DNA of 64,000 bases from Mesorhizobium wenxiniae (GCF_002284535.1 NZ_NPKH01000041.1:91065-155064); one strand, 5' to 3'; positions 36,950 to 47,026 are shown, counted from the stretch's first letter. Notes: generated from the sequence alone by a model not told the origin. A program made the numbers and translations.

Positions 36950-37092
36950 TCCTTCTCCCCTTCTTGTGGGAGAAGGTGGATTGGCGCGCAGCGCCAAGAC
37001 GGTTGAGGGGTGCTGGCCGGAACGCCCACGTGCCAAGAACACCCCTCATCCGACCGCTTCGTGGCCACCTTCTCCCCTTGTAAGGGGAGAAG
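36950..37092. repeat. Nested inverted repeat between convergent genes
   Basis: Paired blocks: agaaggtgg (36971-36979) with ccaccttct (37065-37073), and tgaggggtg (37004-37012) with cacccctca (37040-37048). Extra cttctcccc/ggggagaag hairpins lie at both ends. It fills the space between the exporter and the alcohol dehydrogenase gene and probably ends transcription from both sides. Similar pieces are common in Mesorhizobium spacers. Confidence 0.65.
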
Positions 37093-37107
37093 GGAGAGCA
37101 GACTTGG

Positions 37108-38148
<1,041 letters not shown>

Positions 38149-38180
38149 CGGCAATTCCTCACGCTTTAATCCAACTCGCT

Positions 38181-38831
38181 CTATTCGGCATCGATCTGGT
38201 TCTCGGGTGCTGCCTTTCGAAAGGCCGGCACCGCCATGCAGGCGGCGTGGACCCGTGTGATCATCGGGTAGGGCATCAGGTCGACGCCGAAACGCGCATT
38301 GCTGGCGACCTGAGCCACCAGGCAGATGTCAGCCAGCCCCGGCGTGTCGCCGTGGCAGAATGTCCCGGTTTCGGACGAGGAAGCCAGAATCTTTTCAAGC
38401 GGCTGGAAACCTTCGTTCACCCAGTGCCGGAACCAGTTGGCGACGTCCTCGTCGCCGGCGCCGAACAGGGTGCGCAGCGAGGTCAGCACGCGCAGATTGT
38501 TCACCGGATGGATGTCGCAGGCGATCATCTGGGCCAGCATCCTGACGCGGGCCCGGCCAAGTGCGTCCTGCGGCAAAAGCGGCGGTTCGGGCCTGGTCTC
38601 GTCGAGAAATTCGATGATCGCCAGCGATTGCGTCAACAGCGTGCCGTCGCCGAGGATCAGCGCCGGCACCAGCCCTTGCGGATTGACCGCGAGGTAGGCG
38701 GGCTCCAGATGCTCGCCGTGGCGCAGATGATGCGGCACGTATTGGTAGGTCAGTCCCTTCATCTCCAGCGCGATCCGCACCCGGTAGGAGGTGGAGGAGC
38801 GGTAGTAGTTGTGAAGGACGAGGTCGCTCAT
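38181..38831 (-). CDS. maiA: Maleylacetoacetate isomerase (zeta-class GST)
   Basis: A 216-residue glutathione transferase-fold enzyme isomerising maleylacetoacetate to fumarylacetoacetate in tyrosine/homogentisate degradation. The zeta-class active-site motif is LHNYYRSSTSYRVRIAL. The glutathione-site segment NPQGLVPAL..LTQSLAIIEFL and DIHPVNNLRVL further support MaiA over other GSTs. No other homogentisate genes are adjacent; the alcohol dehydrogenase gene follows. Confidence 0.88.
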   Translation of the reverse strand: MSDLVLHNYYRSSTSYRVRIALEMKGLTYQYVPHHLRHGEHLEPAYLAVNPQGLVPALILGDGTLLTQSLAIIEFLDETRPEPPLLPQDALGRARVRMLAQMIACDIHPVNNLRVLTSLRTLFGAGDEDVANWFRHWVNEGFQPLEKILASSSETGTFCHGDTPGLADICLVAQVASNARFGVDLMPYPMITRVHAACMAVPAFRKAAPENQIDAE

Positions 38832-38986
38832 TTCTGCACATTCGGCCGATTTGGCCGACCGGGCAAGGCATGGTGGTCCGGAAATTGCCGTCTCCGCCCT
38901 TTAGGCCAGGATGGCGATGTACTATTTGCCAATAATCTGGCCATGGTCGCTGGGCTATTCTATCCTGCCTGAACTGAACGAATGCC

Positions 38987-39670
38987 ATGACCGCAGTCAA
39001 CGATCGCGCCCGGTTTCTGATCATCGACGACCACCCGCTGTTTCGCGAGGCGCTGCACAGCGCTGTGCAAATGGCATACCCGGACGTCGACACTGTCGAG
39101 GCGCGTTCGATCACCGAGGCATTTGAGCTACTGGCGGATGCGAAGCCATTCGATCTCGCGCTGCTCGACCTCAGCATGCCTGATGTGCATGGCTTCGACG
39201 GGCTGCTGCAGCTTCGGACCCGCTACCCGCGCCTGCCGGTGGTCATCGTTTCGGGGCATGAGGAGCCCAAGATCATTTCCGAAGCGCTGTCCTATGGCGC
39301 GGCCGGCTTCATCCCGAAATCGGCACGCAAGAGCGATCTGGCTGCCGCCATTCGCTCGGTGATGGACGGCGCGATCTACGTACCCGAAACCTATGAAGGC
39401 CAGCCGCCGGACGCCGACAGCACCGACCGCGCCGAGATGGTGCAGCGACTTGCCAAACTGACGCCGCAGCAATTGAGGGTGCTGCAGATGCTGCGCCAGG
39501 GCCTGCTCAACAAGCAGATCGCCTACGAGCTGCAGGTCGGCGAAACCACCGTCAAGGCGCATGTTTCCGAGATCCTGCGCAAGCTCAACGTCTACAGCCG
39601 GACGCAAGCCGTTATCGAGGTTTCGAAACTCGACAGTGCCGAGCTGTTTCGCGGCCAGGCGGGGTTTTGA
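38987..39670 (+). CDS. LuxR/NarL family response regulator
   Basis: 227 residues. The receiver domain has the acidic pocket FLIIDDHPLFREAL, phospho-acceptor Asp near residue 61 in LALLDLSMPD, and Lys in IPKSARKSD. The C-terminal helix-turn-helix is LTPQQLRVLQMLRQGLLNKQIAYELQVGETTVKAHVSEILRKL. No kinase is adjacent on the same strand. The hybrid kinase and FIST gene lie 1 kb away, oriented towards it and separated by an AT-rich ORF; partnership is inferred. Confidence 0.9.
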   Translation: MTAVNDRARFLIIDDHPLFREALHSAVQMAYPDVDTVEARSITEAFELLADAKPFDLALLDLSMPDVHGFDGLLQLRTRYPRLPVVIVSGHEEPKIISEALSYGAAGFIPKSARKSDLAAAIRSVMDGAIYVPETYEGQPPDADSTDRAEMVQRLAKLTPQQLRVLQMLRQGLLNKQIAYELQVGETTVKAHVSEILRKLNVYSRTQAVIEVSKLDSAELFRGQAGF

Positions 39671-39688
39671 AAGGGCCTCGCTCCGTCT

Positions 39689-40234
39689 TCATATAGCGCT
39701 TAGGCTACGACAAACTCCGGATAGTTCTCGAAACTCCTTCAGACAGGGAATTGCATCGCCATAGCCGACAATTATGTCATTCTGGTCGCGAATTGTCATG
39801 AATCTGAGATTCGGCGTAAAGCATACGTGATCTACCCCACCGTAGTGCGCGTGAGACATCGCCAATCCGATGGAGCTGGGAAGTTTAAATAAAGTGTCCG
39901 GCTTCGATATTTGTCCGTGCAATTCGGTCAGTACATAAACCGAGCTCCCGATTACTTCCTTATACATCGTATAGAAGGCAATAAAATAAGAAAATCCTCG
40001 AGTTATATATGCCTCCGATTGAACCCCATCGATCTCTCGCGCTACGACCGGCCTAAGATCAAAGACTTTTTCATAATTGGCTATAAGCTCGCCATATATG
40101 GCGTTAAACCGATCTCCATTTATTAATTCAAATGGCAAACTAAATCTGCCGAGGCAATGGACAAAATTTTCATCTGTCTGATTCCTAAATTTCATACCCA
40201 GTACCAAAAAGCAATTACGGTGACAGTGCACCAT
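39689..40234 (-). CDS. Hypothetical protein, AT-rich and foreign-looking
   Basis: 181 residues, unrecognised. It is rich in Phe/Tyr/Ile/Asn (SYFIAFYTMYKEVIG, AHYGGVDHVCFTPNLRFM), with no signal peptide or membrane helix and six cysteines. Its codon use is much more AT-ending than its neighbours, pointing to recent acquisition. It starts at ATG 40234 or ATG 40195. It is inserted between the response regulator and the kinase gene. Confidence 0.5.
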   Translation of the reverse strand: MVHCHRNCFLVLGMKFRNQTDENFVHCLGRFSLPFELINGDRFNAIYGELIANYEKVFDLRPVVAREIDGVQSEAYITRGFSYFIAFYTMYKEVIGSSVYVLTELHGQISKPDTLFKLPSSIGLAMSHAHYGGVDHVCFTPNLRFMTIRDQNDIIVGYGDAIPCLKEFRELSGVCRSLSAI

Positions 40235-40709
40235 TTTTCTTTCGTCGCCTGCCCCGTTTTCTTGGTTTCACGGCTTTGCCGCCGCGCAATCAATGTTGTG
40301 ACTTGAGTTTTCGCCATTCCAAACGTTCCCTATGGGTTCTCGAAAAAAGAATGTTATACAGAACAAAGCTGTTTTCTTCCGGAAAGTCCTTCCTGATCTG
40401 CTGAACTTCCTCCCCCGCACGGAGGCGACGAATTATGTCCAGTGCGCGCATCGCGCGCTTTAGGACCAAAACTCATTGCTGAGGGGGTTAGGGAATTTTG
40501 GCTCTAAGCCGCCAGCTCCAGACTCGACCAGTCGGGAAAACTCTTCAAAGTTCTCGTCGGATGCCTGGATCGCCCATTATATTGTCGCCACTCTCACGTA
40601 GAGGTCCACATCCAGCAAGCATTTCGCCAGGGCGCCGGCGTTGTCATTGCTTGTTCCATTTTTTGAGATTGGCGCGCACGGTCGTCTGCTGGTCTCTCGT
40701 GGAGAGAGA
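40235..40709. other. Gap with possible remnants of acquired DNA
   Basis: 475 bp without a clear gene. On the minus strand, ~40490-40585 reads AIQASDENFEEFSRL..GGLEPKFPNPLSNEF. Upstream in the same frame, after a TAA, comes NDNAGALAKCLLDVDLYVR. This looks like pieces of a decayed reading frame, but I do not recognise the family. Base composition is mixed. Confidence 0.3.
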
Positions 40710-42050
40710 TCAAGCCAAGAGATGCGCCAGCAGCGCGCGCAGTTGCGCCGGTTTCAGCGGCTTGCGCATCAGCTCGATGCCGGCGGCGCGGGCGGCTTTC
40801 GCAACGGTCTCCGAACCGTCGGCGGTGACGATCAGCGCCGGCACGGCGCGGCCGAGATAATCGCGGACCTCGGCGATGGTCGTGGTGCCGAGATCGCCGC
40901 CGTCGAGATGCTGGTCGGCTATGACGATGTCCGGCACCCAGTCCGTATCGCCAAGCATCTCGAGCGCAGCATCGGTCGAGGTGGCGGGGCGCACCAGGCA
41001 TTGCCAGCGCTCGAGCAGGGACGTCATCGCCTGCAGCACCTCGACGTCGTTCTCGACCAGCAGCACCTTTGTGCCGAACAGCCCGTAGCCGCGCGGCCGC
41101 TCCATGTCGCCGGTGCCGGCAATGGCATCGACGCTGGCGCCGACCCCGACCGGAACGTCGATATGGAAAATCGTGCCGTGCCCGACCTTCGACGAAAACG
41201 TCACGGGATGGCCGAGTGCGGCTGCGATGCGGCGCACGATGGCCAGTCCCAATCCCAGCCCGCCGCCGGCAAGCCCGGCATCGGTCGGGATCGTGCCGCG
41301 GTGGAATTCCTCGAACACCGCCTCGCGCTGGTCGTCGGGGATACCGCAGCCGGTATCGGCGACATCGATACGGATCGTGTCGCCGCGATGCCTGGTGCCG
41401 ACCAGCACGCCGCCGGAGCGGGTGTAGCGCAGCGCGTTGGAAAGGATGTTCTGCAGGATGCGGCGCAGCAAGGTGCGGTCCGAACGCACGACGGCGTTGA
41501 CCGGCCGGAATTTTAGCGTCAGGCCCTTCATTTCGGCGACCGGCAGGAAATCCGAACGCAACGACGAAAACAGCATCTCCAGGCTGACGTCGCCGATATC
41601 GGGCTGCACGACGCCGGCGTCGAGCTTGGAGATGTCGAGCAGAGTGCGGAGCAGATCCTCCATCGTCTCCAGCGACCGCTCGACCTGCCGGACCAGTTTT
41701 TCGCCCTCGTCGCTGGTCTGCACTTCGGCCAGCGCCGAGACGGAGAGATGCGCGGCGTTCAGCGGTTGCAGCACGTCGTGGCTGGCGGCCGCGAGGAACC
41801 TGGTCTTGGACAGGTTCGCCAGTTCGGCGTTTTCCTTGGCCGCGCTGAGATCGATGTTGGATTGTTCCAATCTACGCAGTGTCGAGTGCAGTTCCTCGGT
41901 GCGCGTACGCACGCGATTCTCGAGCGAAATCGCGGTCTGGAACAGCGAGAACGCGTTGGCCTGCTGGTCCATCGAGCGCTCGACGCGGCTGACAAGGGCT
42001 GCGTTGATCTTCTTAAGCTTGTCCAAGTCGTTGATGTTCCTGAGCGGCAT
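40710..42050 (-). CDS. Hybrid sensor histidine kinase/response regulator (NahK-like)
   Basis: 446 residues, no membrane helix. An N-terminal coiled coil (~1-80) leads to a HisKA with FLAAASHDVLQPLNAAHLSVSAL (His near 90). HATPase_c follows (ILSNALRYT, DTGCGIP, GGLGLGLAIV), then a C-terminal receiver with Asp near 375 in PDIVIADQHLDGG. The SHDxLQPLNA H-box is that of the NahK-type soluble hybrid kinases. Its GGAGG ribosome site overlaps the stop of the upstream FIST gene, so the two are translationally coupled. Confidence 0.88.
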   Translation of the reverse strand: MPLRNINDLDKLKKINAALVSRVERSMDQQANAFSLFQTAISLENRVRTRTEELHSTLRRLEQSNIDLSAAKENAELANLSKTRFLAAASHDVLQPLNAAHLSVSALAEVQTSDEGEKLVRQVERSLETMEDLLRTLLDISKLDAGVVQPDIGDVSLEMLFSSLRSDFLPVAEMKGLTLKFRPVNAVVRSDRTLLRRILQNILSNALRYTRSGGVLVGTRHRGDTIRIDVADTGCGIPDDQREAVFEEFHRGTIPTDAGLAGGGLGLGLAIVRRIAAALGHPVTFSSKVGHGTIFHIDVPVGVGASVDAIAGTGDMERPRGYGLFGTKVLLVENDVEVLQAMTSLLERWQCLVRPATSTDAALEMLGDTDWVPDIVIADQHLDGGDLGTTTIAEVRDYLGRAVPALIVTADGSETVAKAARAAGIELMRKPLKPAQLRALLAHLLA

Positions 42051-42060
42051 TAAAAACCTC

Positions 42061-43314
42061 CTACTCCGCCGCCTGCCGCTCTCCGAAGGCGATGCCGGTG
42101 AACGTCTGGTTCAGATGCATCGACCGGTACTGTTCGCCATAGGTGCCGAAGCCAATGACGTTGTTGACCTTGTAGAGTTCCGAAATGTCCCGAAAGACTT
42201 GGCGGTTGAGCGCATCGAGCCTGCGCAGCACGCAGTCGAAAGCGAGGATCATGTCGATGCCGCCAAGCCTTTCCTCGACATCCCTAAAGGCGGCACGCGT
42301 CGATTCAACCATGTTCTTGGGTCGGGCGATGGAAAGGACGACGCCATCGTCGATGGCGCAGAAGAACGACAGCGAGCCGTCCGCGTGCATCTTCTGGATC
42401 GAGCGGCAGTAAAATTCGCCGCCCACTTTCACCACCACCGGGTGCGAAGCGAAACTCAGTGGCGTCAGCATCTGCGGGATGACGCCGACCGAGGCGGCAT
42501 ATTCCTCGGCGGCATTGGTGGCATTGAATTCGCGCACGGTGCGGTGTTCGGGATCGGACGCGGTCACCACCAGCTTCTCGTCGGTGGGAACGAAATTGTC
42601 GGTCTTGAACACGTGGAAAGGAATTTCCGTGGTGATCAGCACGATGATGGCGCAGTCGGAGGCAACCTTGCCGTTCGAGATCAGCCGCGTCGTCTCGAAT
42701 TTCAGATCATCCCCGGCCGAACCGCCGATCAATGGAATGTCGTCGAGCCCCCAATGGATGGCGGAGGTCACCGCTTCCTCGGCATAGGACAGCCCGTCGA
42801 TGAAGCAGAGCGCGAAGGTGGTGTTGGTCCGTTCGTACCCGACGCGGCCCTGCAGCGAGCGCCGCAGCGCCCCGACTTCACCGGTGATCCTGTCCATGCC
42901 CGACGAAGAGAGACTGTCGACCATGGTGCTTGCGACCGAAAACGATGCTGACGGAAGCAGCAGGGCGAGGATCTGGCCTTCCTCCAGACCGCGCGGCGTG
43001 ATTTCGCCGGCGGTGGAGCAGCCGGCATAGGCAAGTGCCGGCGCGTTGATCTTCAGCGCGTCCGACAGGGCCGTCGCATCGACAAGGCTCTGAGAGAAAA
43101 ACAGCAGGGCGAAGCCGGCATCGATCGCTGCGGCTTCGACCGCGACCGCCTTGGTGAACACATTGGCGTCGGGCTCATCCGTGGTGAGCACCGATAGGCC
43201 GCATGCATAGCGCGTCCGTGAACTGGCCAGCGGCTTCCTCCTCGATTCCTCCGACGCTCTTTTTGTGCGCGGCTCTTTTTTGTGCTCCTGGCGCGCGCCC
43301 GGCGTCGACATCAT
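42061..43314 (-). CDS. FIST domain sensory protein (possible NosP-type NO sensor)
   Basis: 417 residues with FIST_N (ALLFFSQSLVDATALSDAL..APALAYAGCSTAGEITPRG) and FIST_C (FASHPVVVKVGGEFYCRS; ending NNVIGFGTYGEQYRSMHLNQTFTGIAFG). The closing GFxTYGEQ motif is diagnostic of the family. FIST proteins bind small ligands; the NosP subgroup binds heme and NO and controls a co-encoded hybrid kinase. The kinase gene is directly downstream. ATG 43314 or 43311 is likely; the frame begins upstream at a TTG (43341). Confidence 0.88.
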   Translation of the reverse strand: MMSTPGARQEHKKEPRTKRASEESRRKPLASSRTRYACGLSVLTTDEPDANVFTKAVAVEAAAIDAGFALLFFSQSLVDATALSDALKINAPALAYAGCSTAGEITPRGLEEGQILALLLPSASFSVASTMVDSLSSSGMDRITGEVGALRRSLQGRVGYERTNTTFALCFIDGLSYAEEAVTSAIHWGLDDIPLIGGSAGDDLKFETTRLISNGKVASDCAIIVLITTEIPFHVFKTDNFVPTDEKLVVTASDPEHRTVREFNATNAAEEYAASVGVIPQMLTPLSFASHPVVVKVGGEFYCRSIQKMHADGSLSFFCAIDDGVVLSIARPKNMVESTRAAFRDVEERLGGIDMILAFDCVLRRLDALNRQVFRDISELYKVNNVIGFGTYGEQYRSMHLNQTFTGIAFGERQAAE

Positions 43315-43437
43315 TGTTGTCTTCAAGTGCTGCTTTGGCAATGAGCCAACACGATGGATTTGAAGTTTCTGCTATTTTGACGGCATCAGCGCTGAGAAAC
43401 TTCGAATCCAAAACCACACCGGAAGGGAGCGTGATCC

Positions 43438-43703
43438 ATGGAAGCGCAGGTCAGGAAGCTGTTCGAACGGTACGAGCAGCTTTTCCGGAAATCTCTCGCA
43501 GGCGATGCCGACATGGACGAAGTCACATCGGTCTATGCCTCCGCCTTCATTGGACGTCGATCTATGCGCGCAAAGGCCAACCGGACGTTACGATAGATTT
43601 CGACGTCCACTACCTCGTGCAGAAGCTGGACGGAGAGCCGAAAATATTTGGGTGGGTGTCAGGCGACGAGCAGGAGGTTCTCAAAAAACACGGCGTCGGC
43701 TGA
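43438..43703 (+). pseudogene. NTF2/SnoaL-like protein with internal deletion
   Basis: A good ribosome site (AAGGGAG) precedes ATG 43438, giving MEAQVRKLFERYEQLF..VTSVYASAFI. The frame then changes at ~43552; the other frame encodes WTSIYARKGQPDVTIDFDVHY..FGWVSGDEQEVLKKHG, the normal-looking end of such a protein, stopping at 43703. The central ~70 residues expected in this family are missing. The first frame stops at 43596. A deletion causing frame loss is inferred. Confidence 0.6.
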
Positions 43704-43955
43704 ATCGGCTTGCCGCGCTAGCCGTCCGTGGCCGCAAGGCGGCATCGCCACAGCGTCGTGGTTTCGCTCCGCCGTTCCGGCCTTTGCGTGACCGAAAGTA
43801 CAATAGGCGGATTTTCGGGCGAACTGCATTCTCACGACTTCGGGATTGCAAGCTGCTTTTTCCGCACGTTATACGGGAGGGGAAGAGCGGCAGCCGGGAG
43901 CACTCACGCGGCATCGGCGACAAGACGACCAAGGTAAATTACCCAGGGAGGTTTC

Positions 43956-44459
43956 ATGTCGGACATATCGTTGACGGTGAACGGAAAGCGGGTCGGTGGC
44001 GTCACCGAAGACCGCACGTTGCTGGTTCATTTCTTGCGGGAGAATCTTGGACTCACCGGCACGCATGTCGGTTGCGACACTTCCCAATGCGGCGCCTGTG
44101 TGGTCCATGTCGACGGCAAGGCGGTAAAGTCCTGCACAATGCTTGCGGTGCAAGCCTCCGGGTCGACCATCGCAACGATCGAAGGCTTGGCCGACGGAGC
44201 CGAGCTGCATCCGGTGCAGGCGGCGTTCAAGGAGCATCACGGGCTGCAGTGCGGTTTCTGCACGCCGGGCATGATCATGACGGCGACCGATATGATCAAC
44301 CGTCACCCCGAAGGCCTCGAAGAGGCCACGGTGCGGGCCGAGCTCGAAGGCAATATCTGCCGCTGCACCGGCTACCACAACATCGTGAAGGCGATCCTCG
44401 CCGCATCGGAGACGATGGCCAAGGGAGCGGCCAAGGGCAAGGCCAGGCAAGCTGCGTGA
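43956..44459 (+). CDS. coxS: Molybdenum hydroxylase 2Fe-2S subunit (CoxS-like)
   Basis: A 167-residue small subunit of the xanthine oxidase family. It has a plant-type 2Fe-2S site (GCDTSQCGACVVHV, SCTML) and a C-terminal alpha-helical 2Fe-2S site (QCGFCTPGMIM, ICRCTGYHNIV). It passes electrons from the molybdenum centre to FAD. First gene of an S-L-M operon with CoxL and CoxM. Confidence 0.92.
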   Translation: MSDISLTVNGKRVGGVTEDRTLLVHFLRENLGLTGTHVGCDTSQCGACVVHVDGKAVKSCTMLAVQASGSTIATIEGLADGAELHPVQAAFKEHHGLQCGFCTPGMIMTATDMINRHPEGLEEATVRAELEGNICRCTGYHNIVKAILAASETMAKGAAKGKARQAA

Positions 44460-44470
44460 GGGATGAAGTG

Positions 44471-44553
44471 AGTAGGGGAATAGGGAGTAGGGAGTAAGCG
44501 ATTTGGCTCTTAATTCCCTACTGCCCGACTCCCTTACTCCCCTATTCCCCTAC
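44471..44553. repeat. Long imperfect hairpin in the coxS-coxL spacer
   Basis: The left arm at 44471-44495 (agtaggggaatagggagtag) pairs with 44528-44553, with a few mismatches. It fills nearly the whole 116-bp spacer and ends just before the GGAGGA ribosome site of coxL. It could modulate relative subunit levels. Confidence 0.7.
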
Positions 44554-44575
44554 TTTTTCGGGAGGAATTTCTGCG

Positions 44576-46927
44576 ATGGGCATTGAAGGTGTTGGCGCTC
44601 GGGTAGCGCGCAAGGAAGACAAGCGGTTCATCACCGGCGCCGGCCGCTATGTCGAAGACATGGTGGTTCCCGGCATGAAGCATGCGGCCTTCGTGCGCAG
44701 CCCGCACGCGCATGCTGAGATCAAGAAGATCGATGTCAAAAAGGCCCAGGCCATGCCAGGCGTCATCGGTGTGCTGACCGGCAAGGAACTCAAGGCCGAC
44801 GGCATCGGCAATCTCATCTGCGGCTGGATGATCCATTCCAAGGACGGCTCGCCGATGAAGATGGGGGCGTGGTCGCCGCTGGCCTTCGACAGGGTGCGCT
44901 ATGTCGGCGACGCGGTGGTCGTCGTGGTTGCCGAAACCAAGGGGCAGGCGCGCGACGCGGCCGAAGCGGTCGACATCACCTACGAAGAACTGAAGGCGGT
45001 CGTCGATGCTCCGAAGGCGCTCGAAAGGAGCGCACCACAGATCCACCCGGAAGCCGACGGCAATCTGATTTTCGACTGGGAGCTCGGCGACAGCACAGCG
45101 ACCAATGCGGCGATCAAGGCCGCTGCCCACGTCACCCGCATGAAGATCGTCAACAACCGGCTGGTGCCCAACGCCATGGAGCCGCGTGCGGCACTAGGCT
45201 ATTACGACAAGGCCGAGGACCACTACACGTGCTGGACGACCTCGCAGAACCCGCATCTCGCGCGTCTGGTGATGAGCGCCTTCTACAATGTCGCGCCCGA
45301 AAACAAGCTGCGCGTCATCGCGCCGGATGTCGGCGGCGGCTTCGGCTCGAAGATCTATATCTATCCGGAAGAAATCATCTGCCTGTGGGCCTCGAAGAAG
45401 ACCGCCGTGCCGGTCAAATGGGTCGCTGACCGCACCGAGAGCTTTCTTGCCGACGCCCATGGCCGTGACCATGTCTCGACGGTCGAAATGGCTTTCGACA
45501 AGGACAACAGGATCACCGCGTTGAAGGTCGACACCATCGCCAACCTCGGCGCCTACATGTCGCTGTTCTCGTCCTGCGTGCCGACCTATCTCTACGCGAC
45601 GCTGTTGTCGGGCCAGTACGATATTCCGGCGATCCACGCCAATGTGCGCGCCGTCTATACCAACACCGCACCGGTCGACGCATATCGCGGGGCAGGGCGG
45701 CCGGAGGCCACCTATCTGCTCGAACGCACCATGGAGACCGCCGCTCGTGAGATGGGCGTGTCGCCGGCGGAGCTTCGCCGAAAGAACTTCATCACATCGT
45801 TCCCGCACCAGACGCCGGTCATCATGAACTATGATGCCGGCGATTATGCTGCTTCGCTGGACGCGGCGATGGAGGCTGCCGATTATGCCGGTTTTGCCCA
45901 GCGCAAGGCGGCCGCCAGGGCGAATGGCAAGCTGCGCGGCATCGGCATGAGCTGCTATATCGAGGCTTGCGGCCTTGCGCCGTCGGCGGCGGTCGGCAGT
46001 CTTGGAGCGGGTGTCGGCCTTTGGGAAAGTGCTGAGGTGCGCGTCAACGCCGCCGGGACGATCGAAGTATTGACCGGCTCGCACAGCCATGGCCAGGGCC
46101 ATGAGACGACTTTCGCACAACTGGTCAACCAGCGCTTCGGCGTGCCGATCGACAGTGTCTCGATCGTCCATGGCGATACCGACAAGGTGCAGATGGGCAT
46201 GGGCACCTATGGCTCGCGCTCGGGCGCCGTCGGCATGTCGGCCGTTGCCAAGGCGCTCGACAAGGTCGAGGCCAAGGCCAAGAAGATCGCCGCCCATCTG
46301 CTCGAGGCCGACGAGGGCGACATCGTCATAGAAGACGGTGCCTTGAAAGTCACCGGCACCGACAGACAAGTGCCGTGGTTCCAGATGGCGCTCGCTGCCT
46401 ACACCGCCCATAATCTGCCCGGCGGAATGGAACCCGGGCTGAAGGAGACGTCGTTCTACGATCCGTCGAACTTCACCTTCCCGGCCGGCTGCTACGTCTG
46501 CGAGGTCGAGATCGATCCGGAAACCGGCGTCACCGAGATCGTCCAGTTTGTCGCCGCCGACGATTTCGGCAACATCATCAACCCGATGATCGTCGAAGGC
46601 CAGGTGCATGGCGGCATCGCGCAAGGCATCGGCCAGGCCTTGCTGGAAGGCACCCGCTACGACGCCAGCGGGCAGCTTTTGACGGCGAGCTATATGGACT
46701 ACACCATGCCGCGCGCTGACGATCTTCCGTCGTTCGTGGTCTCGACCTCGAACACGCCGTGCCCGGGCAATCCGCTCGGAATCAAGGGTTGCGGTGAGGC
46801 CGGCGCCATCGGCTCACCGCCGGCAGTGATCAACGCCATCACCGACGCCATCGGCATCACCGATATCGCCATGCCGGCATCGCCGTCCACGGTCTGGGCA
46901 GCGATCCGGGCGACGACGAAACACTGA
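44576..46927 (+). CDS. coxL: Form II CO dehydrogenase-like molybdopterin large subunit
   Basis: 783 residues of the xanthine oxidase-family large subunit, binding molybdopterin cytosine dinucleotide (DVGGGFGSK; GHGQGHET). The loop near residue 368 is AYRGAGR, the form II motif, not the AYXCSFR of true form I CoxL with its active-site Cys. CO oxidation is therefore doubtful; another aldehyde, purine or aromatic substrate is possible. The conserved C-terminal Glu is in KGCGEAGAIGSPPAVINA. The ribosome site GGAGGA is 11 bp upstream. Confidence 0.9.
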   Translation: MGIEGVGARVARKEDKRFITGAGRYVEDMVVPGMKHAAFVRSPHAHAEIKKIDVKKAQAMPGVIGVLTGKELKADGIGNLICGWMIHSKDGSPMKMGAWSPLAFDRVRYVGDAVVVVVAETKGQARDAAEAVDITYEELKAVVDAPKALERSAPQIHPEADGNLIFDWELGDSTATNAAIKAAAHVTRMKIVNNRLVPNAMEPRAALGYYDKAEDHYTCWTTSQNPHLARLVMSAFYNVAPENKLRVIAPDVGGGFGSKIYIYPEEIICLWASKKTAVPVKWVADRTESFLADAHGRDHVSTVEMAFDKDNRITALKVDTIANLGAYMSLFSSCVPTYLYATLLSGQYDIPAIHANVRAVYTNTAPVDAYRGAGRPEATYLLERTMETAAREMGVSPAELRRKNFITSFPHQTPVIMNYDAGDYAASLDAAMEAADYAGFAQRKAAARANGKLRGIGMSCYIEACGLAPSAAVGSLGAGVGLWESAEVRVNAAGTIEVLTGSHSHGQGHETTFAQLVNQRFGVPIDSVSIVHGDTDKVQMGMGTYGSRSGAVGMSAVAKALDKVEAKAKKIAAHLLEADEGDIVIEDGALKVTGTDRQVPWFQMALAAYTAHNLPGGMEPGLKETSFYDPSNFTFPAGCYVCEVEIDPETGVTEIVQFVAADDFGNIINPMIVEGQVHGGIAQGIGQALLEGTRYDASGQLLTASYMDYTMPRADDLPSFVVSTSNTPCPGNPLGIKGCGEAGAIGSPPAVINAITDAIGITDIAMPASPSTVWAAIRATTKH

Positions 46928-46934
46928 AAAAGCG

Positions 46935-47010
46935 GTGAATAGTGAATGATCAATAGGTGAATAGTTAGATTGGCGTCGAGTTCACGAAGCTCTTCCGATT
47001 CACCATTCAC
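46935..47010. repeat. Imperfect hairpin in the coxL-coxM spacer
   Basis: gtgaatagtgaat (46935-46947) pairs with attcaccattcac (46998-47010), one mismatch. It is a relative of the gtgagtag-type element in the other spacer of the operon. The coxM ribosome site GGAGA follows directly. Confidence 0.65.
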
Positions 47011-47026
47011 TTTAGCGGAGAATCCC

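Noticed and set aside
45194..46624. 476-codon minus-strand frame over coxL
   Set aside because: Its composition (His/Arg/Asp-rich, no domains) is that of antisense GC-rich coding DNA; CoxL is intact on the other strand.
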